Positions 7,921 to 19,900 of a stretch of DNA of 64,000 bases are shown here, piece after piece (within the stretch, counting starts at the first letter, position 1; the number at the start of each line of letters is the position of its first letter). The position numbers and the translations under genes are program-made. This DNA is from an uncultured Coriobacteriaceae bacterium (lineage in GTDB: Bacteria; Actinomycetota; Coriobacteriia; Coriobacteriales; Atopobiaceae), in NCBI GenBank assembly GCA_902798915.1, contig CADBYM010000003.1:62001-126000 (forward strand), written 5' to 3'. The notes under the pieces are model-generated. The model was not told the DNA's origin and searched no databases. It worked only from the letters and a program-made list of their open reading frames with translations.

Positions 7921-10900
7921 TCACGCGCGGCGGCGGCGCGCCCTCATCCCGACGATGATCACAACCGAACCGACAATTGCCGGCAGGGCAAGGCCCGTCG
8001 TGAGGTCACCCGTCTTGGGCGTGGACGTTCGCGTGGTCGTGGTGGGCGACGGGTACGTGGTAGTCGTAGAAGTCGTGCTCCGTTGGCTCTGCGTGCCTGT
8101 TCCGCCTGCGGGGGTTGTCGTGTTCGTCGTCTTCTCGGATGGTTTGTTATCAGGCTTGTTGTCAGGCTTCTCACCAGGCTCGTCGTCCTTCTCCGGCGTC
8201 TCGCTCTCCATCACGTTGTGAATCACAAAGCCGCCCTCCGCATCGCCATCGACCTCTAAGGTGAAGGCAGAGACGTCGCCCGTGACCTTGGCCTCGCGCA
8301 CCGTGTATTCCGGATCCTCGCTCAGCCCCGTGAACTCGGCATCCGGCGCATCCGCCGTGAGCACGCACGTCTTGCCCGTCGCCTCGCCATCCGCATAGAG
8401 CTCGACGGTAACGCTCACGCCCTCCGGCCAGTCAAGCTCGTTGCCCTCGGCGTCCTCCCAGAGCTTCTCGACCGTGACGTCGATGGGCTCCCCGGGCTCG
8501 CCAGGCTCCTTCTCCTCGAGATAGTTTATGATGACAAATCCTTCCTCGGCGTCACCCTCGGGATCATCAGACGTGTAGCCGCTCACACCCTCGACCTTGA
8601 CCTCGCGCACCGAGTACTCCACGTCATCCTCGACCGTAAGGTCCTCAAACGTCCCCGATTGCTCGTCTTCCGTCAGCTCCATCGTGACGCTCGGGCTCAG
8701 GGGCTCGTCGTTTGCGAGAAGCTCAATCGTCACCGTAGCCCCCTCGGGCCATGCGGCCTCCTCGCCCTCGACATCCTGCCACACCTTCGTCACCTTGACG
8801 TCCATGGTCTTGGCACCAAGTTGCTTCTGGGGCGGCAGCTGGTTCGTGATGGTGTAGCCCTCCTCCGCAGAGCCGCTCATCGGCAGCGTAGTGAAGCCTG
8901 CGGGCGCACCGCTGACGGAGGCTTCACTCACGGTATAGGCAATCGCGTCACCATGCTCATCGTAGGCGTCAACGAAGCTGAACTGACCCTCGGGCTCGGT
9001 CGTGGTAAGGGTAAGCGTCTGTCCCGTAGACTCGCCGTTCGCGAGCAACTCAACGGTGACCTCGGCATCCTCGGGCCACTCGGCTTCCTTGCCCTCAGCA
9101 TCCTGCCAAGCCTTGGCAACGTTGATGTCCACCGTCGGGACCACGGTGGCACTTGGGGTGTGCCCGCCATGCGTAGGCTCAGGTGGCTCCTCGCCATGTT
9201 CGAAGTTGGTGTCGTAGATGTTGTAGCTCGCAGAGTTGAGAATCTCCCCCACGCTCAGATGCTCGGCGAGCTTTGCCTTGAAGCTGACCCTCACCCAGTG
9301 ACCGCGTAGGTCTGCACCGTTCGAGCCGTCGAGGTTCGACAGATGCACCGTCAGGGTCTTGCCCTCGATGTAGACGCCCACGTTTCCGGCCTCGAGCGCC
9401 ACGCCGGCAGCCTCGACCGTACCATGCTCCCGATGGTTGTGGTGCGTGCCGATGTCCTCGACCCTAACCTCCTCAGGCTTGCTCACGAACTCGAGGTTGT
9501 CGCTGATGGTGTCCTCGATCACCGCGCTCACCGCATCGCCCGTCACAAGCGCCACGAGCTCGTACTCGAAGGTCTGCTCTGGGTCCGTGACGTTGAGCTG
9601 CGAGCCACCGTTGACGTACTTGTCGATTCGCGCGCCATAGGTGTTGTGGAACGTAGGCACATCGTCATGCCAGGTCTTCTGGTCCTCGCTGTAGGTCACC
9701 GTCGCCTCGAGTGCCGTGGCATCCTCGTTCGCTGCCACCACGACGCGCGCATAGCGTGGTGCCGGGTCGTAGGTCATATCGGTGGCCGTCCCCGGCGTCT
9801 CGGCGATCACGTAGTCGTACGTGCCTTCCTTGATGTAGGTGACGGTTCCGAAGGAACCCGTCTGGCCGCTCTTCACGGTAACGGTGTCGTCGGCGATAAC
9901 GTCACTCGTAGCGGCATCCGCCTTCGTCAGCGTGAGTTCGAACTCCTCGTTCTCGTCCCAGCCATCCTCGCCGGAGACAAGCTTCGAAGCCTGGAGCGTC
10001 ACCGTCCCCTTTAGCTCCGATGTGGCATTCATGACTACGAGCGTGCTGCCTTCCATGCTGCCGCTGCTCTTCACCGTGCCGTCCACATCGATGCTGAACT
10101 TGGCATCGGCCGCAGCGTAATAGCCGTTGGGTGCGGCAGCCTCATGCAGCGTGTACGTGACGCCGGTCGTCAGGTGTTCAACCGTGTGCGCGCTGCCATC
10201 GGAAATCCACTCCTCGACCACACGCCCGCTCGGGTCAAGCACCTGCAGCGTCGCGCCCGCAAGGTCGCGCCCCGTGGCAAGGTCACGCTTGGAAACGCTG
10301 ACGGTGGTCTTCTCGTCACTGACGGTAAGGACGTTGTCCACGTAGTCCGGACGAACGACGAGGTTGTAGAGCCACGTCCAGATGGCGTCGCCCTGGTCGT
10401 ACGTTATGCTCTTGATGCCGTCACGCTCGACCTCGATGTCGTAGACCTGCGTGTTGAGCAGGTATCCGGCCGGGGCCACGGTCTCGCGCAAGGTCCACGT
10501 TCCCGTGGTCGTGAACTCGATGCTGGTCGTGCCGTCCTCGCCCGTCAGGTACTCCTCGGTGGTGCCGTCGGCGGCGGTGAGCTCGAACGTCGCGCCCGCA
10601 AGCAACTCTCCCCCGTCTCCTGCCTTGCGTACCGTAAGCACCACGGGCTCCTCGGCGTCACGTTTGTCCACGATGGTGTTGGTGATCACGTAATCGTCAT
10701 CAACCGTGCCCCCAGTGGCCACGTAGCCTTCGGGCACCTCAACCTCGATGACGCGATACTCATACTCGGTCACACCGTCATACCTTGGCAGGTCGGTGAA
10801 CTCGTAGCCCAGGTCATCCTCTGTGACCGTGGCCGTCTTGCCCTCGACGTCCTCCCATGTCCCCGCGATGCCCTTGGCTTGGAGCTTGACCTCCACGGTC

Positions 10901-13900
10901 TCGGGACGCGTCTCGTCCTTGTGGGTCTCGTCGTCCTCCCACACCTTGCGGCCAGAAACCTCCGTCGTCTCGAAGGTATTGGCAAAGACGAGCTCTGTCG
11001 CATCCTTGTTTGCGACTGCCGTCAGCACACCAGCGACATCGTCATAGGTGACCTCGACCGCAACCTGTTCCTCATGCGTGTCGTACGTCACGCACCCAAA
11101 GAGATCGCCCTTCGCTCCCTCGGGCACGACCTCCTTGATGGTGTAGGCAAAGCTCTTGCCTGCATCGGGGATGGCATACGTGAGCTCGTCGAACGTTACC
11201 TTGCCCTCGGCGTCATTCTGCTTCTCGTCGAGAACCACACCCTTGGCGTCGAGCAGCTGGAACGTGAACGCACCGGCCTTGAGGTCCCGGTTCGCGAGTG
11301 TCTTTGTGGCGCCGAGCGTCACGCCCGCCTGCGTGCTATATACATTGGTGAAGTTCAGCGCCTCTGCATTCTCGCTTGTCACGACCGTGAGTGTGCCATC
11401 ATGCGCGTCGGTAACGGTTACCGTGACTTTATGCTCGGTCGCGTCCTTCGTCACGCCATCCATGGTGCAGGCGGACTCGGTGACCTTGTAGGTGAAGGTG
11501 GTCTCCACGGCATCGCCGGAGGCGTCCTTCTGAAGGTCGGCCAGCTCGTAGGTGATGTCGTCGAAGGCGTAGGCGATGCTCTTGCCCCCGGTCGGGTTGA
11601 CCGTGACGGTGCTGTGCTCGGGCATCGGGGCGCCCTCCGTGACGGCCTCGATCTTCATCGTGGCCGTGTCACCCGACTTGAAGTCGCGTCCCTCGATCGT
11701 CTTGGTACCGCTCAGCCGTGCCGTGCCATCGGCGTCGTAGACGTTGGTGAAGGTGGCACCGGTGGCTTCGGCCGAATTCGTGATCTTGAGCGTGCCATTG
11801 CCGTTGTCCTCGACCTTCACGGTTACGACCTGCGGTTCGGCATTGGTGACGCCATCGACCTCTTCCGACTCGGTGATGGTGTAGGTGTAGGTCTTGCCCG
11901 CATCGGCCTCGGTGTAGTTGATGGTGCCGAAGTTTGCCACCTTGTTCCTTGAGGCGTTGAGCGTCACCTCAGGAGTAGTCGGCATGGGAGCGCCCTCATC
12001 GTCGGCGGTGACTGTGAAGTCCCACACGTCACCCCTCTGGAACGTGCGACCGGTGAGCGACTTGGTGGCGCTCAGCGTCGTGCTGCCCGTCGCCTTGTAT
12101 ACGTTCGCGAAGACAAGCGCATCCTTCGCGTCGTGTGCCGGGTTCGTGATTGCGAGCGTGCCGTCACCGTTGTCCTCGACCTTGACGGACACGGTCTGCG
12201 CAATGGCATTCGTCACGCCCGCAATCTCGCCCGACTCGGTGACAGTATAGGTGTAGGTCTGTCCGGCATCGGCCTCAGTGTAGGTAATCGGTCCCAGCGT
12301 GAATCTTGCGGACTCGGAGGCGTTGACGGTCACCGACTTCTGGTCAGGCAGCGGTGCCTTCTCGTTGGCGCTGGTGATGGCGAACGTCCATACGTCACCC
12401 TCTTGGAACTCGCGGCCCGAGAGCGTCTTGAGGCCGTGGATGGTCGTCTTCCCCTCAGCGGTGTAGGTGTTCGCAAAGACGAGCGGTGTCGTAGACGCAC
12501 TGCTGGTCGTCGTGATGTGACCCCTGCCGTCGTCAACGGCGGTAATCGTCACGGTCTTTTTTCCGTCATTCTGTACGCTCGTGACGGTACCCGACTCCGT
12601 GATGGTGTAGGTGAACACCTTCGTGCGCGAGCCGTCCTCAGCCTGCTCGGCGTCGGCAAGATCGGCCTGCGTGAAGTGAATCGTTCCGAAGTCAATGGGG
12701 GCCGAGGATCCCTCGGTGGGCTCGAGCACGACGCTCGTGTGCTCCGGCATCGGAGTGCTCTTGCTTGCCGTGACCGTAAAGGTCCACTTGTCGCCGCTCT
12801 TGAACGCCCTTCCCGCAAGCGTCTTGGTGCCCTTGAGCTCTGCATCGCCGTTGGAATGGTACACGTTGATGAACTCGAGCGGGGTCTTCTCGTCCTTGGA
12901 GGAGTTCGTGATCGTGAGCGTGCCGTCACCGTTGTCCGCAACGCTCACGTCCACGGTCTGGGCCACGGCGTTGGTCACGTTGTCGATGCTACCGGTCTCG
13001 AGGATGGTGTAGGTGTAGGTCTTGCCCGCGTCCGCCTCGGTGTAGGAGATCCTCCCGAAGTCAAGGGCGATGTTTCGACCGTCGGTGGGATTGACGGTCA
13101 CGCTCTTGTGCTCCGGCATCGGGGCACCCTGACCGTTGGTGACCGTAAACGTCCACGTGTCGCCGGACTTGAACGAGCGGCCCTCGATGAGCTTGGTGCC
13201 CTCAAGCGTGGTCTCGCCTGCGGCATCGTAGTCGTTGACAAAGACGAGTGGCTTGTCCTCGGTAACGTCAGTCGTCACCGTCAGGGCACCCGTGGCGTTG
13301 TCGGTGATGGTGACCTTGACGGTCTTTACGGCAGCGTTCGTCACGCTCGTGACGTTGCCCGACTCTTCAATCGTGTAGGTGTAGGTCTTCGTACGCGAGC
13401 CGTCGGCCGCAGGTGTCACGTCGGCAAGCAGCGCGACGTCATAGGTGATGGCATCGAACTGGAACGCGACGCTCTGGCCCGCAGTCGGAGCGATGCTCAC
13501 GGTCGTCGGATCGGGGAGCGGCGCGCCCTCGTCCTTGGACGATATCGTGAAGGACCACGCATCGTCCCCTCGGAACGCACGACCCTCGAGCTGCTTCGCA
13601 CCCGCGATGGTCGCCGTACCTGTGGCAGCGTACGTGTTGGAGAATCCGAGCTTCTGGGCAGCATCACTTGTTACCGTCAGCTTGCCGTCGCCCTTGTCCT
13701 CAACCACGACGTCAAAGGTCTTCGGACTGTCCAACGTGACGCCCGGGATGGCACCGTTGTCGCCGTTGGACTCGGTAACGGTGTAGGTGAACGTCGTCGC
13801 CACAGAGCGGCCGTCCTTCGTGTCGAGGTCACTCAGCCGGTAGTACAGCTTGCCGAAGGAGAAGCTGCCCGCGCCGGCGTTGTGGGCCTCGACGCTCTGC

Positions 13901-16900
13901 TGCACCTGGCCGCCCTTGGAGGTGCGGATGGGGGCGCCATTCTGCGCCGTGAGGGTGAAGGTCCAGTCGTCGCCGTCCCTCATCGCACGTCCGAGCAGGC
14001 TCTTCGTGCCCGCGATTGCCACGTCACCATCGGCATCGTAGGTATTCGTGAACGCCGCGCCGCCGAACCGATCCGCAGCCTCTTCGCCTTCGCCGTAGGT
14101 CACGGCCAGACGGCCGTCACCGCAATCCGTCACGGTCACTTTGAAGGATTGCTCCTGCGCACGATAGGTGATGCCATCTTTGGTGAAGCTCCCGTCGTGA
14201 TTATCGGTCGCACCATCGGGGATGACCTCGCGAATCTTGTATTCGAAGCTCGCGGACTTCTTGTAGCCGGTCACCTCACCCGATTTGTTCGTTATCGCCA
14301 AATCTGCCATGGTGAACGGCACGTTCGCAAAGGTGGCCTTCGAGACGTCGGTACCCACATTGCCATTCGAGACCGTTTGTTTGTCGCTCGTGCCACCTGC
14401 ATGCGGCCCCTCAAGCTCAAAGGAGAACATGCCTGCTGCCAAGTCGTGATCGGCCAGCGACTTCGTGGCAAAGAAGCTCGCCTCGCCGATGGCCTCGTAG
14501 GTGTTGCGGAAGTCTCCGGCCCAGAGGGTGCCATCGGTAAGGGTGACGTCCTTCCCGTCCACCTTCGCGGTCGGCACGATGTGACCCTCGCCGTCGTCCT
14601 CGAGCGTAAGCTCGAGCCCGTGCGGCTGCGCGGTATAGGTCACGCCCTTGAGTTTGTTGTTCTGCGCCCCGCTCGGCACGACCTCGCTCACCACATAGGT
14701 GTAGGTAGTGGGCTGGTAACGGCCATCGGCATCCTTGCTCAGATCGTCAAGCGAGAAACGCGCGGTACCGAACTCAGCGGTTTGTCCCTCCTTCGTGGCT
14801 GTGGCCTTCCCCGTGCCGAACGTGGGCGCCTTGGACGCGTCGGAGCCCGTGGCCACAAGCTCAAAGCCGAAGCTGCTCGGATCGGTGGGCCAGTAGTCAC
14901 CCTCGAAGGACTTGGTTGCCGTAAGATTCAAGGTGCCTGTGGCAACGTATCCATTGGAGAAGGCGATGTTGGTGACGCTCCGTCCGCCCTCGATCGCGCG
15001 GCCTTTCGCATCCTTCGTCTGTGTGATGGTCTGCGTGGCTACCAGCTTGGAGGCGTCAGAAGGATTGACCGTCACGGCAACGGCAACATCAAACGCGCTC
15101 TTGTCGTACGTGTAGCCATTGACCTCAGGAGACGGCACGACTTCCTTCACCGTGTAGTGGTAGGTCTTGCCGATGTCGGACTCATCGTAGGTAATTTCGT
15201 CAAAGGCCACCGTTCCGTCGGGCACATTCGTCTTCGTCTGGTTCTGTCCCTCGCCCGTAAGCGTAAAGGTGAACGCACCCTGCTCGAGCTTGCGTCCGTC
15301 GAGCTCCTTGGAAGCCACGATGGCGGTGCTACCCGTCGCGTTATAGGTGTTCACAAATGCCGTGCTTTGCGAAGCGGGTGCAAGCGAGACGTCGAGCCTG
15401 CCCTCGCCGTTCTGCGGGTCGGTGACGGTAACGGCGATGGTGCGCGTGGCCGCAGGGTCGTTCGTCACGCCCTGCGCCGTACCCGACTCGGTGACGGTGT
15501 AGTAGAACGTCTTCTGCTGGGCGTAGATACCATCTGCGTTCTTGAGGTCCTCAAGCGTGTACGACAGCCAGAAGCTGTAGTCCCACAGCTTGTCGGTCTT
15601 GATCACATACGCTATGCCCTTGCCGTCAACGACCTCGACGTGAGTCCTGCCGACATCGTTCCCGCACATGGTGAGCGGCGCATTCGGATTGGAGTCGCTG
15701 GCCGCAACCGTGAAGGTCCATGGGTCGGCATTCCAGAAGTCGCGGCCCGCCATCGTCTTCGTGCCCGGCACACACACCTCTCCCGTCGCCGTGTACCTGT
15801 TGGTGAAGGTCGGCGCAGCCTCCGATCCCACGATCGTCGCACTCAGCGTGCCGTCATACTTGCCGTTCGTCTTGTGCTGGGAGACCTTAACGTCGAAGGT
15901 CTTGCCGTTCGACGCCGCGCTGTCGTTGATGATGTGGCGGTCCTCGCTACCTGCGGGATCTGCTTCGGTGACCTTGTACGAGAAGGTCTTCTCCTCCTCA
16001 TAGCCACCATGGCCGTCCGCGAGGTCGGAGAGCTCGTAGTGGAGGGTGCCGAGCACGTAGGCGCCTGCCACGTTCTGTACCGTGAGGCTCGTCTGCGTCG
16101 CTCCGCCCTCAGTCGTGCGGATGGGCGCGCCAGCCGTGACGGGCGCGAGCGTGAAGTCCCACGTATCGTCGGCCGTAATCGTGCGGCCCGTCAGCACCTT
16201 GGCGCCCGAAAGCGGAATGGAGCCCTTGGCGTCATACAAGTTCGTGAAGGTCGCGGCATCGAGTACGGTCTCGCCACGTCGGTACGTGGGGGTGGCGGTC
16301 AGCTTGCCCATGGATGCATCGTATGCGACGGCGACAGATACCGTCACATCACTTGCCCCCGCGCCCTTGGTATAGCCGTTCTTGGTGATGTCGTTCTCCT
16401 TGACGGTGTAGGTGAAGGTCTTGGGCGGGTAGGTCTTCTTGCCGTCAACCACCTGCTCTATGTCGGCAAGCCTGAACGTGAGGTTCTGGAACGAGAAGCC
16501 ACCGTCGGTGCCCGATGTCGCCGTCGTGCTGGTCTGGGCGGGTGAGCCCTCAGCGGGAACGAGCGTGAAGCCAAAGCCGTCCTTGCTCACGTGAGCCACG
16601 TCCACGGCCTTGGTGCCTACGACGTTGATGGCGGTCGAAGCGTCGTACGAGTTGCGGATGGTGGCAGTTGCATCCTGCGCGGTGCTGCTCCAAGCGTCGT
16701 CATTCGACCACTGATACGACGTGCTCAGCGTGCCATCCTGATTATCGACCACGTGTACCGTCACGGTATGGGTCTTCGTGTCGAAGATGACGCCCTTCTT
16801 GTTGATTGGAACGACCTCGCGCACGGTATAGGTGAAGTCCTTCGTCGCGCTGTAGACGCCATTGGTCTTCATGTCGGCTTCCGTGTAGGAAATCACGCCA

Positions 16901-19900
16901 AAGCTCTGCGTGGGTTGACCCTTCGTGCTCATGACGTTGGTAACCTCGTCGCCGATATCGTTCTTTGGGAGATTGCCCCCGTTCGTCGCCGCAAGTGAGA
17001 AGAGGAACCCTTGGGTACCCGGCCAGACCTGTTCGCCAAAGCTCTTGGTCACCTTGAGCTCTGCCGTGCCCTTGGCATGGTAGTCGTTGGTAAAGACTGA
17101 GCCGCCTGCCGTAACGTCCTTGCTGCCTGGTTCCACCACCGTGTAGGCAAGATGACCGTTGCCCTCGTCCGCGAACGTGAGCACGACGCTGCGGGGAGCA
17201 CCCCTATAGGTTACGCCCTCGTAGACCCAGTCGTGGTTCGTGCGCTGTCCTGGGGTTGTCGCATCACTGTATGTGAGGTTGCCCTCCGTGCTCTTCGCTC
17301 CATTGGGAATGGTCTCGAGGATCTGGTAGTCAAACGACTTACTCGACGCGTACACGTCGTTGGTCGCCAAGTCCGCAAGTGTCGCGTGAATCGTTCCGAA
17401 GGATTTGGTCTCCCCCACACCGACGGCAACGGTCGAAGCGCCATCGATGGACAGGCTGCCTTCCGCAGGCACTAATGTGAACTCGTACGTCTCACCACTC
17501 TTCCACGCCCGACCGTTAATGAGCTTGCTCACCTTGATCTGGCCGTCACCCGAAGCATCATAGGAGTTCTGATACGAGCCGACGTTTGGTTTGGCGCTTG
17601 CTTCCGTGACCTCCACAAATTCACCGGTCCCGCCGAACCGCACCGACGGTATGATACGCCCTTCCCCATCGTCACGCAGCTTGAGCTCCATCGTGATGAC
17701 CTGCGGGTCATAGGTCACACCGAACGTCTCACCCGAAGGAACCTTCTCTTGAATCTGATACGTGTAGGTCTTCTCGCCGCCCGCGACATCCGCAAGATGC
17801 CTCCGCTCGAACTGAGCCTTGTCTCCGCTCACGGTGTAATGGTTGTCGCTCGTCTCGTTGTTCTTCACGTTGAGCACGATGTCGCCAAACGTCGGTGCCG
17901 ACGTGTCGGTTGACGTGATGCCGAAGCGATACGACTTCGTCTTTTTGGCGCCGCTCGGCCAGTAGTCGTGCTCGAAGGTCTTCGCGGCCGTCAGCTCAAG
18001 CTCTCCCTCCGGCTCGTACTCGTTCTCGAAGACAATCGCATCGTCCCCGAGTTCCTTCGTGCATGCGGCATCACTGTAATACGAGACTTCAGGATTGAGG
18101 TGACCAATCAGGTTATCGCGGTTGAGGTCCACCTTTACATAGATGGGATCGTCAAGCGTGATTCCCGTATTCTCGCTCGTCTTACCGTTCGGGAAGCTCT
18201 CAATGATCTGGTACACGAAGCTGTCGTGCTTGTCGTGGTCGGTATCGTAGTAGAGCAGGTCAAAGGATGCCTCGCCCGTTCCGTTGTTGAGCGTAAGGGT
18301 CTTCACCATCTCTCCTTGGTCGTGTACCACGCCATTGCCATCTTTGTAGCGGATGGGCGCCTTAGGGGACCCGGTCGTCGCGGGCTTGAGCGTGAAGGTG
18401 AACTCCTGGTTCTGTGCCTTCGCAAGCTTCCAGCCCAACAAGGTCTTGCCGACTTTGACCCTCGCCTCACCATCGGCCTTGTAGTGGTTGTCGAAGGTGA
18501 CCTTGTTGGGCGCATCGGTGGGTTGAGCCGACTCGTCCACCAGCGTGGCATCGATGGTGCCTTTGCCGCCATCCGTGAACGTCAGCTTAACCTGATGCGG
18601 AGCACCATGATAGGTGACGCCATTGAGGGTCCAATCGTGGCCCTCGCGTTCTGCCTCCGTGGTCTCGCTGCCAAAGGTGAGGTCATCCTCAGTGGACTTG
18701 GCACCAACGGGGATTGTCTCGGTTATCGTATAGGCGTACGTCTTCGACGCGGGATACACGCCGTCCTGCATTATGTCGCTGAGCGCGACGCCCATGTTGC
18801 CAAAGTTGCCCGTGTGGTTCGCGGTCCCGTTGGTGACGGTGAGGCTTACGCTGCCGTCAGCATGAGTGGTCAGATTGTCGCCAGTCGGCATGGGCGCATC
18901 GTTCGTCTTTGCCTTGAGCGTGAAGGTGAACGAATCGTTGCTCTGCCACGCGCGTTCGCCCGAAATCACCTTCACGACCGGTACTTGGCCTTTGCCGGTC
19001 GCATCATAGGAGTTATGGAACGAGTCCGGCAACGAGCCCGTATCCGGAGTGATGTCGATGGTGCCGCCCACATTGTGGCTGTTGCGACCCGTGATGCTGT
19101 TGGCCATCTCGGTGCCATCGAGCTTGAGCGACGTCACCGTGATGTGTCCCTCGCCGTCATCGGCAATGGTGAGCTCCAAGGGAATTACTCGACCATCATA
19201 ATCCACGCCATTGTTGCTCTCTGACTGCTCGGAGACCTTGTACTTGAAGGTGCGCGCGTTCACATAGCCTGCCGGCGCATCCGCCTCCGAATCGCTTCCG
19301 ACCTTTGCGAGGTTCGCAAGCGAGAAATTCGCCATGCCGCCGGTGATGCTGGTGCTCGCGTGTCCTCCCCCATCAATCGCCACATTGATCCTTATGGAAG
19401 CAAACTGCGGCACCACGGCATTCCCATAACCATCCGAATTGTCGTGCGTGACCTTAAAGGTGTAGCTGGTAGTCTTCTTCGGCCAGTAGTCGTCCTCGAA
19501 GGTCTTGTCCGTCTTTAGCGTAAGGTTGCCACGCGCCTCATACTTGTTCACGAAGCTAACGTTGTTGTTCGTAAGGTCCTGTGTGCAGGCAGCATCCTTA
19601 AAGTACGTGACGGTGGTCGCAATGGTGCCGTCCCGCTGGTCGGTCAGCTTGACCTGTGCGTAGATGCTCGTGGGGCCGTTCGAGGTGTCGCGAGAGATGC
19701 CCGCAATGTTGAAGGAATCCTCCGTGATCTCGTATACGTACGTCTTGCCAAGCGTATCCGGATCGAGGTCTCGTTCGGTGTAGTTGATCGTGCCGAATTC
19801 GACCTCGCCATCTGCGTCGTTCTTCGCGGTCTTCACAACGCCCTCGCCCGTTAACGTGAAGCCGAACTGATTCGCCTGGAGCACCTTTCCGGTGAGCTTC

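Noticed and set aside
12133..16545. 1470-residue open frame on the plus strand inside the giant adhesin gene
   Set aside because: It is exactly antisense to the repeat array; its sequence is Arg/Val/Gly/His-rich with no domain, and its length follows from the GC-rich third positions of the adhesin codons. Similar antisense frames at 10144-11952, 17968-19224, 20059-21990 and 23536-24870 were dropped for the same reason.
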